Both the position numbers and the translations under genes were made by a program. This document shows positions 10,092 to 22,208 of a stretch of 64,000 nucleotides of DNA, piece by piece (within the stretch, counting starts at the first letter, position 1; each line of letters begins with the position of its first letter). The DNA is taken from contig CM069603.1 in NCBI GenBank assembly GCA_035771175.1, forward strand, positions 24,590,286 to 24,654,285, read 5' to 3'. The stretch comes from Paratinospora sagittata (lineage: Eukaryota > Streptophyta > Magnoliopsida > Ranunculales > Menispermaceae). The notes beneath the pieces were generated by a model that had not been told where the DNA came from, ran no database searches, and saw only the letters and a program-made list of their open reading frames with translations.

Positions 10092-12103
10092 TTGATGAGT
10101 GTGCTACCAAGGCTTATGAAAAGCCCACATCGAAGGATACCTTGGAGCATTATGTGGACAAAATTGAGAATTTTGATTACCCTCCTCCCTTGGTGTGGAA
10201 AGACCTGTATTTGATGCCTAATGTTGAAGAAGAAAAGTTGTTGAGTACTATGATTGAGCATAAGCGAAAAGATGGATCTCTTTCTCAAGTCAAGAAGAAA
10301 TGGTTAAGAAACTTTAAGGGTCAAGATAAAAGGAATGAAATGGCCTTGCTTCTTGATGAACCACCTCGACGAGAAGAGGAACTCGGGCTGACAACTATAA
10401 ACCAAGCACTAGATGGGAGGCAACCCATCGGTTTTGAAGTTTTATTAATTTTTATGCTTTAATTTTTAATTTTTAATTGAGTCATTATAGTATAGAATTT
10501 GAATTTCGTGCATTGACAAATTTTGTTTCTTATCCTTTCCAGGTTCTAAAGTAAGTTGGGGGATCTTCTTGGAGCAACTAGGAGAGATGAATGGTGTGCA
10601 TCTTCACCCATTTGGGTTTAGGGGGTTTTCTAGACTCTTCTTTCTCTTATATGCCTCTGTTTTTTCTTTATTTGTTTATATCATGCATTGAGGACAATGC
10701 TTGCTTTAAGTTTGGGGGGATTTGAATTTTTATCATATGGTATGTTAGTTGAGTATGCATTAGTTTAGGTTAGGTGGTCACAATTTTTTACAATTTTAGA
10801 CTTACTTATGGAAGGCCAATGATAAGATGACACTTTAGAGATATGAAACAATAGGAGAATGTAGAGAGTTACCTATATGTCTGTGCGCTTGATCCAATTT
10901 TTTGCGGAGAATTGTTGGAGAGACTGAACCATTTGTACATGGTTTTGATTATTAGATTGAAATTGTTGGGAATGGACCTTGGATTGCTAAGTCATATCTT
11001 AGATCTTTAGGGATTCTAGAACAAGTTTGATCACCACTCGAGGTGAAATCTTAGTTAACACACCATGAGGAAGATGATTTAGGCCATGTTTGAAAACATT
11101 TGGGCTAAATAACCTACCATAATTTTTATTGTATCCATTGTTCCCCTTTTGAGTTGAATGTCGTTTTCTTTGTTACCTATGCGTGATGAACTTTGAGCTT
11201 TATATGTTGAAATTCCCTATTTTTCAACCTATGTACCTTATACACTTTGATCATGTTGGATTATTATTATTTGAAAGGTTGAGAATGGGGAATGAAAAAG
11301 AGACAAAAAAAGAGTGAAGAAAAAGGGTGATAAAGAAAAGAAAAGAAATGTGAAGTTTGCTTGTGAGTTGTATTGAAAAAGAAAAGAAGAAACAGGGTGT
11401 TGCACTTGTGTTGAAAAAGAAATAAGTTTGGGGGTGTATCACTCATATATTAAAAAAAAATATGAATGATGATAAGAAGAAAACAAAAGAATGGGAAGTG
11501 AATAAAAGTGTGAATTGGAAAGTGGATATATGCACTGAAAAAAAAGGGTTTCTGGTTTCTAAAGTATTGTAGTGGATGATAAAAATTGATCAAAGTGTTT
11601 AAGGTGCTTTTTGAGTTAAAATTTTCCTATTTTTCGCTACCTCTGAACCTAAGCCTTACATTACAACCTATGAAAGACCTATTAATTTTGAATGGTGTGT
11701 GATCTACATTAGTGAAGAGGGGTGTAAAAAACTTGCCTATGGAGTTCCAACTTAAATCATATATTTTGAGATCTTACACTTAACACTTGCTTGCACTTGT
11801 TCATGACTTGCATGATTAGTTTGATGAGATTAGTTATGTACTTATGTGTGAAAGAATCAAAAGTGAAACTTGGTAAGAGTTGGGTTGAAATTCTAGACAA
11901 TTCTATACTCTTGAAATTTTTTCCGAGAAGTGAATATTCTTTTTGGTGTAATCTTGGAAGCCATGTATGTTTTTTTTTTATAATGTTGAGTTAAGTCTTT
12001 AATTTTGCAAAATTGTGACGTTAGAAGGGATATGTTAATTATGAGTTTTTAGTTTTGTTTTCTGTTTGCTCGGGACGATCAAAGTCCTAAGTTTGGGGGT
12101 ATT
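10092..12103 (+). other. Athila 3' noncoding region with hairpin and polypurine tracts
   Basis: It holds the hairpin GATGGGAGGCAACCCATC (10412-10429), a signature often found just after the Athila pol gene, which suggests that pol was removed between about 10090 and 10400. Three copies of AAGTTTGGGGG occur at about 10709, 11425 and 12089. The last lies immediately before the 3' LTR and is the likely polypurine tract; the others are spare copies. No ORF here has a recognisable product. Confidence 0.65.
12088..12100 (+). other. Polypurine tract of the Athila-like element
   Basis: TAAGTTTGGGGGT lies four bases before the 3' LTR (12104), the normal site of plus-strand priming. Confidence 0.75.
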
Positions 12104-13442
12104 TCATAGTTGCATATTTAGATCGGTTTTAAGCGTGTTTTAGGTGTGTTTTAGGACATTTCATACATTAGTTTCATGTGTTTATGTTAGTTTTAATGCA
12201 TTTGTTAGTTTAGGAATAAATTGGTTTTTTATGCATTATTTCGGTTTCAAGCGTTTTAATTACTTTATTTTTTTTGTTTTGTAGGTATTTAGATGTGTTA
12301 GTCATGGTTTTGGATGATGAAAACATGTTCTAGAAGTTGCCCAGGAGAAGCATGAAGAACCCAAGTCAGAAAGGAGGCAAAAATTGGCTAAGTCCACAAA
12401 ACAACACAAATTTCAACGTTCTGGGCACTGCGGCGCCGTGGTGGTGAACAAAAAAAAAATAGTTTAGCATTCTGGGCGCCGCAGCTCCGTCACTGTTCAC
12501 AGAATTGTATTTTTAGCAATTTTTAAACATTTTCTAATTTTGATATTGGACGACTTGGGGGCTTATAATATATCAAAATTTAGGGTTTTTCGAGAGGATG
12601 ACATTGGTTAAGAAAATGGAGACGGCTGGAGCGAAGTAGAGAAGAGATCGACATTGAAGACCATTGAAAGTTTCTACAACACTCTAGTTTTCTTTCTTTT
12701 GTCCTGATTCATGTTTAAACCATTATTGATTGTTTTCATCTTTTTAGTTATGAACTAAACCTCATTTCTAGAGGTATAGATTGATCCAAACTTGAGATTA
12801 TGTCTTAGATTTTATTGTTATTTATTTTTAATAAACGTTCTTAGTTTATTTATACTTTTCTGAGCGTAATGTTTTTGATCCCCTGATCAACGATTGACCA
12901 TCCTAGACCCGAGGCAGATGCTTCACAAGAGGGTACCTTGGGTTGGAATATGGAGAGTATAGCCTAGGTTATCGTGAGACTCACAAGGAGATCGAGACCC
13001 TTTCAAGTCGTTAGGAGGAAATCATAGAACTTAGTAAGTTGTTGTCTTTGGTTTTCATCGAAAGAGTTAAACCAAAGCAACAAGAATATGCTCTAATCAA
13101 TTCTCCAAAAGAGGGGATTAGAAAGGTTAGGATTTTCGACTTATAGGCTAAGGAATTGATTTAATAATAATATATTTATACAGACATAGTTGAGAGTGAG
13201 GTGACATCGAACTTCTAGACCAGTCCATCACTGTTTTCCTATCCGATTTACATTGCTTGTTAGTTAGTATTTAATTGTTTTAATTACTATTTTAATCACT
13301 CCATCATTCGATTTTAATTGTCTAGATAAAGTTGGGTCAAAACGTGATTGCTAGTGCCGTAATTATCCCTGAGGACGATACCCAATATCTTATCGGACTT
13401 TATTATAACTTGGCACCATACACTTGCGGTTTGCATGCAACA
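12104..13442 (+). repeat. 3' LTR of the Athila-like element
   Basis: It aligns to 6375-7746 with scattered substitutions, one deletion of about 35 bp near 12250, and a G-to-C change in the first dinucleotide (TC for TG). It ends GCATGCAACA, followed by TCGAA and the resumed SIRE LTR. Confidence 0.92.
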
Positions 13443-13606
13443 TCGAACCACTATAAATCTTGCTTGTACTGTCTTATTTACATTTGTTGTATTTGATTAC
13501 TATACTTTGTTTAATCTGCTTTCATTATTCCGCACAATTTTAAGAAAGGTTAAAATCTGCTAAGTGTCCAATTCACCCCCCTCTTGGACATATCTGGGCC
13601 AACAAT

Positions 13607-13625
13607 TGGTATCATAGTGGGTTAA
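13607..13625 (+). other. Primer-binding site of the SIRE-like element
   Basis: TGGTATCATAGTGGGTT starts two bases after the LTR end GGCCAACA at 13604. It matches the tRNA-Met site (TGGTATCAGAGC...) with small changes. The sister element at 44393 keeps TGGTATCAAAGCAGG. Confidence 0.85.
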
Positions 13626-13657
13626 CCGTCAAAGTATCTAACAATCTTTTATTAAGT

Positions 13658-15220
13658 ATGGCAGGACAAAATGAAAGAAGTACTTATCTCTCAGGTGAAG
13701 GAAACTCCACCAACCGACCACCACTGTTCAAGGGAGAAAACTATTCACGTTGGAAAACTAAGATTAGGTACTACCTAAAAGCCCAAGATCTAAAAATTTG
13801 GGGTGTTGTGACATATGACTGTCCAACACCTACTAAAATAGTTGACGGTGCTACTGTCCCGAAGGAAATAGATGAATGGAGTACCAAGGAAAACGTTTTA
13901 TTTTGCAGTTTATCAGTCGAAGAGTTCAATAGAGTTAGTGCATGTGAAACCGCTAAGGAAATCTAGAACAAGTTAGAGGTCACCCACGAAGGAACTTCGC
14001 AAGTTAACAAGGCAAAACTCCAACTGCTAGTTGAATGAAGGAATACGACTCGATAGCTGAGGCTATTGCTAGGTTTACAACAAACATCAATGAAATGAAG
14101 AACCTAGAAAAAATCTATGACCAAGAATAAACTATTAGAAAGCTTCTAAGAGGCCTACCCAGAGCATGGGAACCCAAGGCCACGACCATTGAAGAAGCCA
14201 AGAATCTGGTTGAATACACTTTTGATGAACTATGCAGTTCATTAATGGTTCATGAAATGAAGTTAAAAGATAAGATGAGCCCGGTCAAGGTTGAGGAAAA
14301 AGAAAAGAAATCTATTGCCCTCAATGCTGAAATAGATTTTGAAAATGATTCAGACTCACAAGATGACATGACTATGTTGTCTAGAAAGTTTAACAAGTTG
14401 CTTTAGAGAATTAGTAAGAATAACTCTTACTCAAGGTTTCACAAAAGAAAGAAACCCAAGTCTAAACCTGTAGAGTTAATATGCTACGGTTGTAACAAAC
14501 CAGGTCATGTAAAGAGCGAATGTCCCACTAAATATAAGAAATCAAGCTCATATAGAAAGCACAAGAAAATTCTCAAAGTTACATGGGATGATTCAAGCTC
14601 ACGAGAAGATGAAGCAGATTCAGATCACACTGCTGCAATGTGCTTAACGGCAAGCACCGAGGTAAAATGTGAACCCATTTACATACTTAATGAGTTGTAT
14701 GCTCATATTCAGGAACTTAAGACAAAACTTAGTAAAGAAACCAAGAAAAGTGAAAAGCTCAAGCATAGTCTTGAAAAAGCTCTTGAGGAAATAGAATTCA
14801 AATAAGAAGAGCTAGACGAAATGTCTCTAGACAATGAACAACTTAAGAAAGTTGTTGGGAAACTAAAATTGAAAATGAAACTCTTAGAATAGAAAAGGAA
14901 GACCTAACTGCACCATGTCTAAATTCACAAATGGTCAAAAGTTTTTTGACATGATGCTAGGATCAAAAATATGTATATTCGACAAAACTGGCTTAGGCTA
15001 TACTCATGGGTCGAAACAAAAGGAATACAATACCTTACTGACCAAACAACCAACATGCAAAAAATGTCATAAGGAATGTCATACCATACTTAGATGTAAT
15101 GTCTTAAGTAGAAAGAAGAAGAAATATGCATGGATTGAAAATTTTGTTCTTACTGAAGCTAACATGCATGGACCCAAACTTGCATGGGTACCAAAGTCAA
15201 AAGTGTTTCATGTCGTGTAG
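13658..15220 (+). pseudogene. SIRE-type gag with two CCHC zinc knuckles, decayed
   Basis: The start MAGQNERSTYLSGEG leads to PPLFKGENYSRWKTKI, the copia gag entry motif. A stop replaces Trp after CETAKEI (13966), and further stops and shifts follow. The first knuckle, CYGCNKPGHVKSEC (14482-14523), is intact. A charged, coiled-coil-like stretch follows. The second knuckle, CKKCHKECHTILRC (15056-15097), is followed by HGPKLAWVPKSK, a SIRE-like gag/protease boundary. The paralogue at 44444-46055 is longer-lived and confirms the reading. Gag would bind and package the RNA. Confidence 0.85.
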
Positions 15221-15241
15221 ATATGCAAAAATGAAGATATA

Positions 15242-16635
15242 TTGTATCTAAACAGTGGTTGCTCAAGGCATATGTCTGGAGATAAATCTAAATTTCTAAG
15301 CCTTGAAAAGAAGAAAGGAGGAAAGGTCACTTTCGGAGACATTGAAGGCATCAGAACTATTGGTAACGATTTTTTATCCATATCTGATGTACTTTATGTT
15401 AAAGGGCTGAAGCATAATCTCTTGACCATAAGTCAATTATGTGCCAAGGGTTATGACATTTCATTTGAAGCAAATAGGTGCACAGTCAAGCATGCTGATA
15501 AAACTGTTGCATTCATGGCATCTAGAATTAAGAATGTGTATTGCACAAACTTTAATGACATGAAGAAACAAAATGTAACATGTTTAAGTTCTATCTCTTG
15601 TAATGGTGCATGGCTATGGCATAGGAGATTAGCTCATGTTCATATGGATAACATATCTAGAATTTTCAAACATGATCTTGCGAAGGGTATTCCGAAGAAA
15701 ACTTACTCAAATGACAAGGTATGTGAAACATGTCAACTTGGTAAGCATACCCGATCATCATTTAAGAGCAAGAGGCATCAATCAACCTCTAGAGCTCTCG
15801 AACCGATTCACATGGATCTTTTCGAACCAACCAAAACCCAAAGCTTAGGTGGTAAATCATATGTGTTTGTGATTGTTGATGACTTTACTCAATTCACATG
15901 GGTATTTCTATTAGCTCATAAATCTGATGCATGTGAAACATTTATAAAATTCTGTAATTGAGTCAAAAATGAAAAAGGTTACAAAATCAACATAATTAGG
16001 AGTGATAGAGGTGGTGAATTTGTCAATAAAAATCTCGAAGAATTTTGTAATAATCAAGGTTACACTCACCATCTATCAGCCCCTAGGACACCACAGCTAA
16101 ATGGTGTAGTTGAGAGAGAAAATAGAACTCTGCAGGAGATGTGTAGAACAATGCTTAATGAGTATAACCCTGCAAATCATTTTTGGGGTGAAGTTATCAA
16201 CACTGCCTGTTATGTGATTAACCGAGTTCTAATCATAAGAGATTTAAATAAAACTCCATATGAACAATGGAAGGGTAGAGCACCCAACATTAGTTACTTA
16301 CGAGTATTCGAATGTTAATGTTTTATTCTGAATGATAAAGACAATCTAGGTAAGTTTGAACCTAAGTCTGACATAGGAATCTTCTTAGGATATTCTTCTC
16401 ATAGTAGAGCCTACAGAGTGTTCAACAAATCTAATCAAACTGTAGAAGAATCAATTCACGTAAATTTTGATGAAAATGAAAATAAGAAAACTCTTGAGGA
16501 GGAATTTAAACAATTGAATTTTGATGATGATGAACCCAAGACAACTAAGATTATAGATCTTGAAACTGAACCATCTTTAGAATCTTCTAAAAACTCTAGA
16601 CAGTTCAAGGTTTTTCCCAAGATCAAATTTTAGGA
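15242..16635 (+). pseudogene. Copia protease, GAG-pre-integrase and integrase, decayed
   Basis: The frame 15242-15961 opens with YLNSGCSRHMSGD, the protease active site with Asn in place of the catalytic Asp (DSG to NSG). It continues through LWHRRLAHVH and CETCQLGKHTRSSF (the HHCC zinc domain) and HMDLFEPTKTQ with the first catalytic Asp of integrase. A stop at 15961 breaks it. The second Asp (SDRGGEF, about 16000-16020) and the Glu (NGVVERENR, about 16100-16130) are still readable, followed by TPYEQWKGRAP. Another stop lies at 16317, and an acidic linker (16418-16633) precedes RT. Confidence 0.85.
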
Positions 16636-16734
16636 GATCCACGAAAGGGTGTATCTACTAGAGCTTCAATTCAAAAACATCAGGGGCTTGTTGTTTTTGT
16701 ATCACAATTTGAACCAATTAAAGTGTAAGAGGCA

Positions 16735-17420
16735 CTGAAAGACGAAATTGGATTCTTGCTATGCAAGAAGAACTAGGACACTTTGTGCGAAACAAAGTAT
16801 GAGAATTAGTTCCTAGACCTTTTCATCAATCTGTTATAAGAACCAAATGGATCTTTAGAAACAAAAAGAATGAACACGGTATCATTGTCCGCAATAAGGC
16901 TAGATTGGTTGCACAAGGGTACAACCAAGAAGAAGGCATCGAAGAAGCCTTTGCCCCAGTAACAAGATTAAAGGCAATAAGAATGTCACTTTCCTATGCC
17001 ATTTACAAGGATTTTTCCTTATACCAAATGGATGTAAAAAGTGTTTTTCTAAATGGATACATTAACAAAGAGGTATATGTGGAACAACCTCCAGAGTTTG
17101 AGGATGCTCAAGACTCGGAATATGTGTTCAAACTCCACAAAGCCTGATATGGATTAAGACAAGCTCCAAGAGCTTGGTATGATCGACTGAGTTCATTTCT
17201 TTTAGATCATAAGTTTCACAAAGGGAAACTTGATCCAACTTTGTTTATCAAACATCACAATGACAATATGCTTATTGTTCAAATTTATGTGGATGATATC
17301 ATTTTTGGTGCATCAAACAAAGAACTATGTAATGAGTTTTCTAAATTAATGCAAAAGGAATTTGAAATGAGTATGATGGGAGAACTTACATTACTTTCTC
17401 GGCTTACAAATTAAGCAAAT
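16735..17420 (+). pseudogene. Copia reverse transcriptase, decayed
   Basis: The region opens with WILAMQEEL and carries [44 protein letters not shown] (catalytic region) and YGLRQAPRAWYD. The polymerase core YVDD is intact at 17286-17297 (YVDDIIFGASN). Stops occur at 17145 and at about 17412. This is the family's RVT_2 domain at roughly full length, and it shows what the sister element at 42370-51400 has lost. Confidence 0.88.
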
Positions 17421-17481
17421 GCCGAAAGATACCTTCATAAGCCAATCAAAGTATGCTAAGAAAATGGTTAAATAGTTTCAA

Positions 17482-18237
17482 ATGCACAATCTGAAATCGA
17501 TTGATACTCCCTGTACCTCTGCAATCAAATTAGATAAGAATGAAAAATGTAAATCAATTGATTCAAAACTTTATAGAAGCATGATTGGAAGTCTTTTGTA
17601 CCTACCCGCAAGTCGACCTGACATCATGTTCAGTGTCTATCTTTGTGCAAGATTTCAATCTGAACCTAAAGAATCTCATTTAAATTGTGTCAAACGAATA
17701 TTTAGATACATAAATGGCACAAAACACTTAGGAATATGGTATTCCAAAGGTACTTCCTTTGATCTGTTAAGTTATGTTGACTCTGACTATGCCGGTAGTC
17801 TCACTGATAGGAAAAGTACCTCCAAATTCTGTCACTTTCTTGGAAATTCTTTAATTTCTTGGTTTTGCAAGAAGCAACATTCAGTGGAATTATCCACAGC
17901 TGAAGCAGAATATGTTGCAACTGGAAGCTGTTGTTCTCATGTTCTTTACAAGAAACAACAACTTCAGGATTATCAAATATTTGTTCAATGTGCTAAAATA
18001 TTGTGTGATAATACTAGTGCTATTAACATATCTAAAAATCTTGTATTGCACTCTCAAACTAAGCATATTCAAATAAGACATCACTTTTTACGGGATCATG
18101 TGCAAAATGAAGAAGTCATATTATCTCACATTGGAACCAAAGAACAATTTGCCAACATATTTACTAAAGCCTTACCAAAAGACCAGTTTGTTCACATTCG
18201 AAGAGAACTTGGCATGTTCTCCGAGACTAATTTGTGA
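17482..18237 (+). pseudogene. Copia RNase H domain, long open frame
   Basis: An open frame of 251 codons begins after a stop inside the domain linker: SIDTPCTSAIKLD, YRSMIGSLLYLPASRPDI, SYVDSDYAGSLTDRKST (catalytic Asp), ELSTAEAEYVA (catalytic Glu), LCDNTSAINISKN (Asp), then IQIRHHFLRD and FTKALPKDQFVHIRREL at the C-terminus. The catalytic residues are in place, but the domain has lost its upstream frame. The stop at 18235 is the natural end of pol. Confidence 0.88.
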
Positions 18238-18515
18238 TGCTTACCTCTATATGGAGGAGACATATTTCATAATACTTTACTCTTTTTGATATTTCAAAAG
18301 GGGGAGAAGTAATATCATTGAAGCATCATATATTCAGGGGGAGCTTAACACTAAGGGGGAGTCTTAGTGACTTTTTAAGTACATTCTTTGGAAATACACT
18401 CACATCATATGAATCAAGGATCATTAGTATTGCATTTCATGCATACACACATCATTCTATTAACTTGCTTCAAAGCTTATAGTAATGTGTTTGAAATCAT
18501 AAAAAAGGGAGAGAT
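18238..18515 (+). other. 3' noncoding region and polypurine tract of the SIRE-like element
   Basis: It has several G-rich purine tracts (AAAAGGGGGAGAAG at about 18296, CAGGGGGAGC at about 18337, AAGGGGGAGTC at about 18353) and AAAAAAGGGAGAGA directly before the 3' LTR at 18516. The last is the likely primary polypurine tract. Similar tracts recur at 48858 and 49058 in the sister element. Confidence 0.75.
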
Positions 18516-18887
18516 TGTTGAACTAATTATCCTCACGTCCCTTACAAGATTGTCTCTAATATGAAAGATATTTTGATGATTGCAAACCACATTTTGTTTA
18601 TGATATTACTGCACATATGGCATATCTAATCTTACTTGAAGGTTTCAAAGATTCAATGCTGCATGGCGAACGTATTAAAAGATCTTCTTGAAGACTATGA
18701 TCGTTTGAAGAAGTTTAGTTATATGATTAGATTATGATAGATTGTAGGACCTTCTATGTCATGAGATTCAGCAATATGCATGCCTGCATGTTTTAATCGA
18801 TCGTTTGTAATTCGATTTAATCCGGTTACATTATGTTTTATCGAGCTTTAATCGAGAAATCAAAACTCGCTTTTATAAAAGTCTTTT

Positions 18888-19318
18888 AGGACATTAATGG
18901 TTAGTCAGCGCCCTCTTGGAGTTGATGACTTAGAGCGCTGATAAAATATTATGAAGCTCAAGGTTGAATTGAACTGATTAATAAGGATGCTTACTTGTTA
19001 GTAGCGATCTTTCTTTTATCAACCTTTGAGAATGTCAGGATGCTGACTTAGTTTCAGCTAGCTGGAAGTTCTTTTTGTGTTTTAAGTGATTTCTATCCTT
19101 AAGGGCGCTGATAAGTTATAAGTTGAATAAATTATCAGGATGCTACTTGTGTAGGCTCGCCCTCATCTTTAAAATCAACTTAAATAACGCTTATTGTCCT
19201 TCAGCGCACTTAACATTGTTTTAAAATTGTTTTAAAAGTTTAGGACGCTAACTCTTGAGTAGGGCCTTCTTGTGTCAAATGTTTTAACACAAAGCAGGAC
19301 GCTAACTACGAAGTAGCG
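18888..19318 (+). repeat. U3 array of GGACGC...GCGCCC hairpin units (3' LTR)
   Basis: Units such as GGACATTAATGG...CAGCGCCCTC and GCAGGACGCTAACT...AAGTAGCG alternate upstream arms (AGGACGCTAA) with downstream arms (TTAGCGCCCTC) that pair with one A.C mismatch. The array resumes at 22209-22330 after the inserted LTR. The function is unknown; see findings. Confidence 0.75.
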
Positions 19319-22208
19319 TGGTGACGCCCCGAAAATTATTTCATCTAGCCCATTACCCAATTATATTTTGCCCAAACTCTATGTGTTTGCCTTGATATGT
19401 TTAGTGTTTGTTTAATGTTGTATATTTAATGCTTGATAATGTATATAAATATATGCATTATAAATTGTATATGGGTCATGTTAAATTAAAGTATAATGCA
19501 TATGTTATTATTTATGCATGGGCCAATTAAACCATGAATTGATATGGGTTAGGATTGATTGAATGAAAATTTGGTGTATTAGATGGATTGGACATTTAAA
19601 ATACATGCAAGCATGAGATTGGTTAAAGTACATGTGGTTGGTATGGGTAGTATGAGACCAACACATGCCAAGTTGGTGCATAAGAATGGACAAGTGTCCC
19701 ATGCCCCATTTCTCTTTTCCAACACATGTCAAGTTGGTGCATTAGACCAACACATGTCAAGTTGATGCATGAGAATGGACAAGTGTCTCATGCCCCATTT
19801 CTCTTCTCCAATACATGTTAAGTTGGTGCATGAGATCAACACATGTCAAGTTGGTGCATGAGAGTGCACAAGTGTCCCATGCCCCATTTCTCTTCTCCAA
19901 CACATGTCAAGTTGGTGCATGAAAGTGGACAAGTGTCCCATGCCCACTTCTCTTCTCCAAGGAAGTCCTAGAGAGTGAGGTGAGTGGAGGGACAGGAAAA
20001 AATAAGAGAAAGGAAAGAAGAAGAGAAAGAAAGAGGAAGTTGCTTTGAGGGAAGTCTCTGCAACGTTTTCATCAAAAAGCTGGATCTTCATGCTATATGG
20101 TCAGATTGAGCTCAAACGTTTTCAGCAGGTTCATATCTTATGGGTATTCATTCTGGTTGGTGGCGATCTTGATTGGAGGTTTCGTCTAAGAGATATAACC
20201 TCTCAAAAAAAGCAGGTCAGAAAGTCGGGATTTCTCGCGCAGTTTAGATCAAACCTATTGATCTCCTAAATCTACCGTTGGATGGATATGATATTTTGGA
20301 ATGTGGTTTCAACCTGATCTATCTGTCTTATGAACGGTGGAGATGTTTATAGGTTAAGTATGTTGTGTGATATAGTCATCTGAGGTCGAGTATTTGCCGC
20401 TGGAAAGGAGAAATTGTCTAATTAGAGACTTGTTCATCAAAGACGGTTATTTTTTTGGTCCACCATTGGATTGAGCTGATTATTGGACAGAAGGTTTGTT
20501 TCTTAACATGCTTCAATCAGTACGGTCAATTTTGTGATTAAATATTTCTGTTGGTAGATTGATACATCTGAACAGAATATTAAATGAAGAATTGGTAGGG
20601 TTGCTTGTATTAGACCTAAATTTAGAATATGAACTTAGACCTTTCCAAATAGCTTGCATGTAGACTATGTTGACCTAGTTTCCATTGTTGATGAACCCAT
20701 GATGCGAAATCAGTGATATACATAGCTGAACATGGTGACCTAGTGTAAATCGGCAATATGGCCTAAGTATGGAAATTTTCATATTTTAGGGTTTTTGATG
20801 CTTTTGGCCTAGAATCATTGAATTGATGCAACTTATGCTTAATTAAACATGATTAGGCTTGATTATGCTACTGATTTGGTGGTTGTGAGCATATCATGGG
20901 TTATGCCTACTTGTGATCAAATGGCCCAATTTGAGCATGGTTATGCCTAAGGAATTGAAAATCAGTATTTTTGATTAACATAATGGTTTATGAATGAGAA
21001 TTATGCATTAGAGGCCTAAGTCATGTGATTTGAGTTGAATGGTGGGATTAGATGGGATTTAGGCCTATTGTCTATATGTGGGCTGATTTAGGGTTGATGT
21101 GTAATGTCTATGTGATTGAGCATAGAAATTGATGTATGGTTGGATATTGATGAATGTTTCAGGACCTTGATTGGGTTGATTCGGTTTGGTGTCCGTGTGT
21201 GGTTAGATACTCTTGTGAGGCTTGGTTGTGAGTAGACTTCATTTATGATTATATCTTTTATGTCATCATATCACTTATATATATTGTATGTTGAAAGCAT
21301 GAATGTGTCCTAATGTTTTGAATGATGCATTGATTTGAGAAAACCTTATGACTTTGGTTAGGCCCATCTATATGGCTAATAGGGGGACTTAACCTTGTCA
21401 TAGGAGGGTTTTAAAAAGGAAATATTTGGGGATGAGAACTATACGGTGAAATAGACGTGCACTAGTAACCCCAAATCAACATGATTGGGGATGAGAACGG
21501 TACGGTGAAAAAGACGTGCACTAGTAACCCCAATGCATGTGGAATGTGGATCCAAATTGATAAGTTTTTACTTGCATCGAACTTATTATAAATGCTTGAT
21601 ATCTATATGTTATGAGCTTTTAATCATGCTACACATTGACATGCATACATGATATTTATTAATGAGTATTGATAGCATATTTGAATTCTATTCACTGGGC
21701 ACTGTTGGCTCACCCTCATTTTCCTCTTTCAGGTCCTTCTGTCCTGAATAAGGGCAAAAGAGTAGTCATATCTTGAGGGCCTTGCCGGCAAGAGAATCCA
21801 AGGCCTCGATGTGAGTTGAGAAGCATTTTGATTGAACTGTGTTTTAAATTATGATGTATTATATTTTAGACTATGTAGTTATAACACTTACCACATTGTA
21901 GTATGGGTGAGTTGGGACTTGTTAGATAGACCATGTGGACATATGACGGTTTTTTTGTACCCCTAGTTTTGGACTTTACGTGTATGTCAATCTTGATGGA
22001 CTGTAGGGATTATGACAATTTTATTTATGGTTCAGTTTTCTTTAGTACCTGTTTATATTATGTCGTTGTTTGGGATAAGGCTAGTAGGGTCTCAACCACC
22101 TTACGGGGGTTGAGAAGTGGTTGGAGATGCCTACGCCGGGCGTCCCGCCCCGACATTCCGCCCGCCATTCCCTGCGGGGTTGGTGGTCCAGGGTGCGGGG
22201 TCGCCACA
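19319..22208 (+). mobile_element. Ty3-type solo LTR inside the SIRE 3' LTR
   Basis: It begins TGGTGACGCCCCGAAAATTA and ends GGGGTCGCCACA; the ends are imperfect inverted repeats. AGCG is duplicated at 19315-19318 and 22209-22212 (TAGCG/AAGCG if five bases). There is no primer site or coding region, so it is a solo LTR of about 2.9 kb. It contains a minisatellite (19656-19965), a tandem duplication of about 59 bp (21427-21533) and the conserved block CACTGGGC...GGCTCACC...TTTCAGGT (21691-21735). A second, shorter copy lies at about 24405-26422. Confidence 0.8.
19656..19965 (+). repeat. Minisatellite in the solo LTR
   Basis: Four to five imperfect copies of a block containing ACACATGTCAAGTTGGTGCA, then GGACAAGTGTCCCATGCCCC and TTTCTCTTCTCC, with unit length varying by internal duplication. 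GGACAAGTGTCC is itself a 12-bp near-palindrome, so this U3 region also carries repeated palindromes. Confidence 0.75.

Larger units (their letters stand above)
6375..13442 (+). mobile_element. Athila-like Ty3 element with gag and protease only
   Basis: It is inserted in the SIRE 5' LTR. LTRs run 6375-7746 and 12104-13442 (TGATAG/TCATAG...GCAACA) and the 5-bp duplication TCGAA is perfect at 6370-6374 and 13443-13447. The primer site is tRNA-Asp type, as in Athila. Internal order is gag, protease, a short tail, then a long noncoding 3' region and a polypurine tract. No reverse transcriptase, RNase H or integrase signature lies between the protease and the 3' LTR, so it could only have moved using enzymes from a relative. 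The two LTRs differ by many substitutions and by an indel of about 35 bp, so the insertion is not recent. Confidence 0.92.
5035..13604 (+). repeat. 5' LTR of the SIRE-like element (interrupted)
   Basis: Excluding the Athila insertion and its duplication, this LTR is about 1.5 kb. The 3' LTR without its own insertion is about 2.0 kb. The difference is a missing block: at 5411-5440, GGACACTAATG runs directly into TTCTATGAGCGCCCTC, whereas the 3' LTR has about 0.5 kb of hairpin repeats between the equivalent points. A TATA box (CCTATATATAC) lies at 5747-5757. Confidence 0.85.
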
